A stretch of DNA of 64,000 bases. Source: Methanosarcina horonobensis HB-1 = JCM 15518. Its GTDB lineage: Archaea > Halobacteriota > Methanosarcinia > Methanosarcinales > Methanosarcinaceae. The notes below the pieces were generated by a model that was given only the letters and a program-made list of their open reading frames with translations, did not search any database and had not been told where the DNA came from. The translations under genes were made by a program, and so were the position numbers. The stretch covers positions 1,715,036-1,779,035 of the forward strand of contig NZ_CP009516.1 of NCBI RefSeq assembly GCF_000970285.1, read 5' to 3'. This document shows, one piece after another, positions 61,056 to 64,000 of the stretch (within the stretch, counting starts at the first letter, position 1; each line of letters starts with the position of its first letter).

Positions 61056-61185
61056 GTGAAAAAAAACGTCCAAAGAAAAAACCGATAATAAAAAAGAAAC
61101 TCCTTCTAAATCCCCGTCTAACTGGGATGGTGTACCAAGGGGAGAACGTGTAACTAGCGGCGATAAAAAAGGAAAGAAAAATTAA
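61056..61185 (+). pseudogene. small basic protein with A8 frameshift
   Basis: GTG 61056 follows AGGGGGT-type Shine-Dalgarno sequence, but eight A bases throw it out of frame with a long open stretch ending TAA 61185 (TSKEKTDNKKETPSKSPSNW DGVPRGERVTSGDKKGKKN). With seven A the product would be about 42 residues. A sequencing error, a mutation or slippage could explain it. Confidence 0.4.
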
Positions 61186-61667
61186 ATTCCGAGGAATGCC
61201 GCAATTGCATAGAAACCCATCAATAGGATACTCACCTGAAGAGCTCTGACTGCATTCCATAGCTGTGTGGCTTTCTTGTCACAAATATCAAGACGCTCTT
61301 TTTCATCGTCCGCCATTGTGCCTATAGTTCCCTGGATCTGACGTTCTGGATTTTCATTTGATAAATGTTTAATTAAGTCATGGATTGACATCTCGTGGTT
61401 TTTTCTAGGTTTGATAGCCTTCGTGCAGATCCAGACAGTAATGAAAAAAGCTAATATGCAGCACAGGAAAAGAACTTTTGCCATTATATACGAAGAGTCA
61501 AACACTCCACAGGAATTTGAGATTGAACCCCCTGCAAGCAGACTTATCAAAAACCCTGAAATCGTGATTATAGCAATTGCTTTGTTGTCAATGTTTGAAT
61601 GTTTGTTTGAAGCAATAGTAAGATTATTTATAGAGACATCGAGCAACGCATCTTCAAAATCTTTCAT
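61182..61667 (-). CDS. Pycsar-effector-like membrane protein
   Basis: 161 residues with three hydrophobic helices (about 31-48, 64-83, 142-160). The signature DNKAIAIITISGFLISLLAG near 27-46, followed by CTKAIKPRKNH at the end of TM2 and the late DICDKKATQLWNAVRALQVS before TM3, matches the layout of Pycsar TM effectors, which permeabilise the membrane. No nucleotide cyclase gene is nearby. It lies at the right end of the provirus and could be a superinfection-exclusion or host-defence cargo gene. Confidence 0.6.
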   Translation of the reverse strand: MKDFEDALLDVSINNLTIASNKHSNIDNKAIAIITISGFLISLLAGGSISNSCGVFDSSYIMAKVLFLCCILAFFITVWICTKAIKPRKNHEMSIHDLIKHLSNENPERQIQGTIGTMADDEKERLDICDKKATQLWNAVRALQVSILLMGFYAIAAFLGI

Positions 61668-61790
61668 GGGGTATTATTTAATGCTCTTATATATAAAGAA
61701 ATTACTGATCTATTCAATACGAACGTTTCGTTTACAATAAAACAACTTTTACTTATTCTTTATATATAATAAAATTAAATTTTAACTTTA

Positions 61791-61822
61791 GTCACACCCT
61801 TCGCGGGTATGTGGATTGAAAT
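61791..61822 (+). CRISPR. solitary type I-C-like CRISPR repeat 2
   Basis: GTCACACCCTTCGCGG followed by GTATGTGGATTGAAAT, 30 of 32 bases identical to repeat 1 and on the opposite strand. It lies in a 250-nt gap after an AT-rich leader-like stretch. No partner repeat occurs within spacer distance. A crRNA-like guide would start at 61823. Confidence 0.75.
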
Positions 61823-61914
61823 ATATATTATAAAATTAGATTTTTACATGGCGTATTTTTCGCCATCTCTCCCCATAAAAGCAAAGAGGTGAAGCCCTCT
61901 GAGGTTGTGAAATT

Positions 61915-62235
61915 ATGTATATAAAAACGAAATGCCCTTATTGTGAGAATGCAGTTTACCACAATGTCCATATCCGGAACGTCGAGACTCAAGATCTAAC
62001 CATTAAAACCATTGAAGTTACAGACTCTATTACCGAGGAGGGCATGGTACGACATGTACTGCATACTATTCAGAAATATCTCAGTGACGGGATGGAAGTC
62101 CGGGAACTGTGCAAAATACTGACAAAGTGTTATGGGATCGCGTCAGATTACTGTTGTGATCTCGTACAGAGAATAAAAATAGAACTGGACATGTATAGTC
62201 CAGACAAGAGACATCTGTATTTTGTCCAACCATAA
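61915..62235 (+). CDS. small zinc-binding protein at the right end of the provirus
   Basis: 106 residues. N-terminal CPYCENAVYHNVHI looks like the start of a zinc site; further Cys near residues 68-82 (CKILTKCYGIASDYCC). Role unknown. It is the last gene before the candidate attR, so it is probably viral, though a host origin cannot be excluded. Confidence 0.5.
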   Translation: MYIKTKCPYCENAVYHNVHIRNVETQDLTIKTIEVTDSITEEGMVRHVLHTIQKYLSDGMEVRELCKILTKCYGIASDYCCDLVQRIKIELDMYSPDKRHLYFVQP

Positions 62236-62308
62236 TCAAAGCGGACCGAGAAATATATATTTTGTAAACCTATTTTAATTGTTGTATAATTAATCCTGCC
62301 TTAGTTTT

Positions 62309-62326
62309 TGAATTTAGATTACGAAT
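62309..62326 (+). other. candidate attR core
   Basis: TGAATTTAGATTACGAAT, direct partner of 25362-25379. It overlaps the last codons and stop of the 390-residue gene, so an insertion here would keep that gene intact. Confidence 0.35.
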
Positions 62327-63486
62327 CCTGAAGTATCTTCCACCATGCCCAGTCCACTTCCGGTCTTCTGTAACGTTACTACACTATCTCCGGTATCGAC
62401 CTGAAAATCGACGACTTCTACAAGGTTTTCGATATATCTGAAGTTGAAGTTATTTGTAAAACTGAAAGATTCCTTGCAGTAGCTCTTCGTGACCATGAAC
62501 ACTTTACCTTCTTCAGTGGTAACGACCCACCTTTTGTCCCCTTTTTCGGATGGGTACTCATATACTTTTACCTTCTTAAAACGGTGTATCTTCCTGGATT
62601 CAGCATCATAGAACTCCATGGAGTTGTATATATTGTATTCTACTCCTCCAATCTCTAAATTCGGTATGTAATAGGTAAGAATTGATCCGTTCCTGAAAAC
62701 TATTCTCGACCATTTCCAGGGTATGAAAGGTCCTACAACAATTACTTTCTGAGCATAGCATTTTCCTGAGAAATCTTTTTCAAACAATGCACCCCTGAAA
62801 TCGAAATACAGGTTGGCAAGCCTGTACCCGAATAAGCCCCTGAACTGCTCGGATATCTCTGAGTTATAATTGCTATCTGAGGGCTCTTTTATATCCAGAC
62901 AGCAGATTTTTTCGCCGCTGTTTGAAACATCAAGTACATACTTAGGGAAGGAACCATGGAACTCTGCCTTCATGTCTTTACTTGAGCAGGTAACCCTTTC
63001 ATTTTTCACTTCAATAACTCCTAGATCATCAGTGATACCCCTCCGTATCTCATCATACGCCCAGGAAACGCAATATCCCTCCGTTTTATCGTCTATTATC
63101 CTGCTGTTCTCTACATATTTGCCATTGACTTCTATATCCCCAGCGCTCCTGCCGAATGTAAGAAAAAACTGCCGCCTTGACCCGTCATCGGCTGTAAATT
63201 TCATAAACCAGTATTCCTTTCCAAAAATAGGTAGCTCTTCAAAAGAAAACAGCAGGTCGTCAATACTTCTTTTAATTTCTTTTTTTACCAGCAGCCTTTC
63301 TATTTTGTCCTTACTTTCCTTTATCTTCTTTATTGACTCGATAAATGCCTTCTTTTCAATTTCAGGCAGGTTTCTGATATAATCATTTCTTTCTTTTATG
63401 AAGCGTAAAAGTCTGTCTTTTTCGGTGATAATTATCTCTTCAAGAGTTGTGGATCTAAGCTCTCTGTCACCTGATATGGCAGTCAT
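62314..63486 (-). CDS. host hypothetical protein at the integration site
   Basis: 390 residues, cytoplasmic, no signal peptide. An N-terminal coiled coil (about 15-75) precedes a beta-rich body (FGKEYWFMKFTADDGSRRQF ... GYCVSWAYDEIRRGITDD ... IPNLEIGGVEYNIYNSMEFY) reminiscent in pattern of AttH/CrtC-type lipocalin folds, which I cannot confirm. Its 3' end holds the candidate attR core, identifying it as the likely viral target gene. Confidence 0.6.
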   Translation of the reverse strand: MTAISGDRELRSTTLEEIIITEKDRLLRFIKERNDYIRNLPEIEKKAFIESIKKIKESKDKIERLLVKKEIKRSIDDLLFSFEELPIFGKEYWFMKFTADDGSRRQFFLTFGRSAGDIEVNGKYVENSRIIDDKTEGYCVSWAYDEIRRGITDDLGVIEVKNERVTCSSKDMKAEFHGSFPKYVLDVSNSGEKICCLDIKEPSDSNYNSEISEQFRGLFGYRLANLYFDFRGALFEKDFSGKCYAQKVIVVGPFIPWKWSRIVFRNGSILTYYIPNLEIGGVEYNIYNSMEFYDAESRKIHRFKKVKVYEYPSEKGDKRWVVTTEEGKVFMVTKSYCKESFSFTNNFNFRYIENLVEVVDFQVDTGDSVVTLQKTGSGLGMVEDTSGFVI

Positions 63487-63722
63487 TTCATTCTCCTTTA
63501 ATACTCATGCAAAGTTTTTCAAGAATATAACATTCATAAGTTCTAAAAAATATAATCCTATCGTAGAAAATAAAAAATGTAATTCATCCTGGCAAAATAA
63601 GATCAAAAAGATGACTGAAAAGAGAAAATAAGGAATAAAAGTAAAAACAAGATGGAAAAATGACAAAAGGAAATTGCAAATAAAAGAAGTAATAACGGCT
63701 TTGACGCCGTTTTAATCTGTTT

Positions 63723-64000
63723 TTATTTTAGTTCTCTCGGCTGCTTGTTCTCAGGAAGCACAGGCAGGGCCATGGTATTAATCAGAATAGGGCTTTTGAT
63801 GTCTTTTGCCCTTTCGATAACAAGTTCTTTTCCTTTCTGAGTAAGAGCAAAAAGCGGTACAGCAGTCCCTACCTGAGCGAGAGGCTTTACAAGGTCCCTG
63901 ATGGGCTTTGAAGCGCAGCTGGTTGCTATATCTGAGTTTTCCAGAAGTGCCTGGGCTTCTTCCCTGTCTAAACCTGTAACATGGACTCCAATTACTATTA
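63723..64000 (-). CDS. DUF2099 / methanogenesis marker 8 paralogue, C-terminal part
   Basis: The partial gene runs off the right edge. Its C-terminus (ENKQPRELK) and the preceding sequence closely parallel the intact copy at 22634-23485 (EHKQPKELV). Two marker 8 genes therefore lie a few kilobases apart in the host, with the provirus inserted between them. Confidence 0.85.
   Translation of the reverse strand, partial: IVIGVHVTGLDREEAQALLENSDIATSCASKPIRDLVKPLAQVGTAVPLFALTQKGKELVIERAKDIKSPILINTMALPVLPENKQPRELK

Larger units (their letters stand above)
25362..62326. mobile_element. head-tailed provirus, about 37 kb
   Basis: A contiguous block with integrase, replication, packaging, head, lysis-like and tail genes, nearly all on the minus strand and overlapping by ATGA or GTGA. 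Host-type genes flank both sides. The head module is of the Mu type (gpT-like capsid, MuF, gpI-like protease/scaffold) and the tail is long, with tape measure and chaperones. All essential structural genes look intact, so it may be inducible. The limits are the candidate att cores and are approximate. Confidence 0.85.

Noticed and set aside
61411-61740. A 109-codon plus-strand frame opposite the Pycsar-like gene
   Set aside because: Antisense to a well-structured membrane protein and without a start signal.
58599-61822. A CRISPR array
   Set aside because: The two repeats are 3.2 kb apart on opposite strands with genes between. There is no regular spacing and no cas gene, so they are listed as solitary units.
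25386-62305. A 14-bp exact match (ACTAAGGCAGGATT) near both proviral ends
   Set aside because: The two copies (25386-25399 and 62292-62305) are inverted, so they cannot serve as attL and attR. A few such matches are expected by chance in a window of this size.

Overview
The window is archaeal and almost certainly Methanosarcina. It carries a hydrogenase/heterodisulfide-reductase type MvhD-like tail with an eight-motif polyferredoxin, two copies of the DUF2099 methanogenesis marker 8 gene, an MTH865-family protein, a MEDS-PAS histidine kinase and long AT-rich spacers with TATA-like boxes. The first 25.3 kb is ordinary but eroded host chromosome. It holds signalling and stress genes, a K+ channel, a Cache-cupin protein and exonuclease III. 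It also holds two nearly identical IS605-type TnpB elements and a run of broken genes: mscL, a RelE toxin, pieces of a type I restriction system, an exonuclease III tail, and a PAS kinase split by one TGA codon.

From about 25.36 kb to 62.3 kb lies a complete head-tailed provirus of about 37 kb (Caudoviricetes type). An integrase sits at its left edge, reading inward. Nearly everything else is transcribed leftward from a divergent control region at 60.26-60.45 kb. In order of transcription there is an early operon of overlapping mini-genes (many zinc-ribbon proteins), a RecA-like ATPase, an ASCH protein, a PD-(D/E)XK nuclease, and a 986-residue helicase-primase with an apparent PriL-type Fe-S tail. 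Then come the terminase subunits, portal, MuF head protein, Mu-like protease/scaffold, DUF2190 decoration protein and gpT-like capsid. These are followed by a deacetylase tail spike, a secreted GH46 glycosidase, connectors, two small membrane proteins, tail tube, frameshifted tail chaperones, tape measure and distal tail proteins. Several unrelated cargo genes are inserted: a beta-helix plus disaggregatase-repeat pair, a TM2 protein and a Pycsar-effector-like membrane protein.

Three things stand out. First, the provirus has two solitary type I-C CRISPR repeats with no array and no cas genes. One is preceded by a block of hairpins and a tRNA-like fold, a layout that suggests a viral crRNA mimic or mini-array. 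Second, it encodes four proteins that could act on methanochondroitin, the Methanosarcina wall polymer: a NodB deacetylase spike, a GH46 enzyme, a beta-helix protein and a disaggregatase-repeat protein. Third, its replication protein joins helicase, AEP primase and a PriL-like Fe-S domain in one chain. The host genes right of the provirus are a 390-residue protein, whose 3' end is the likely attachment site, and a second marker-8 gene cut by the window edge.
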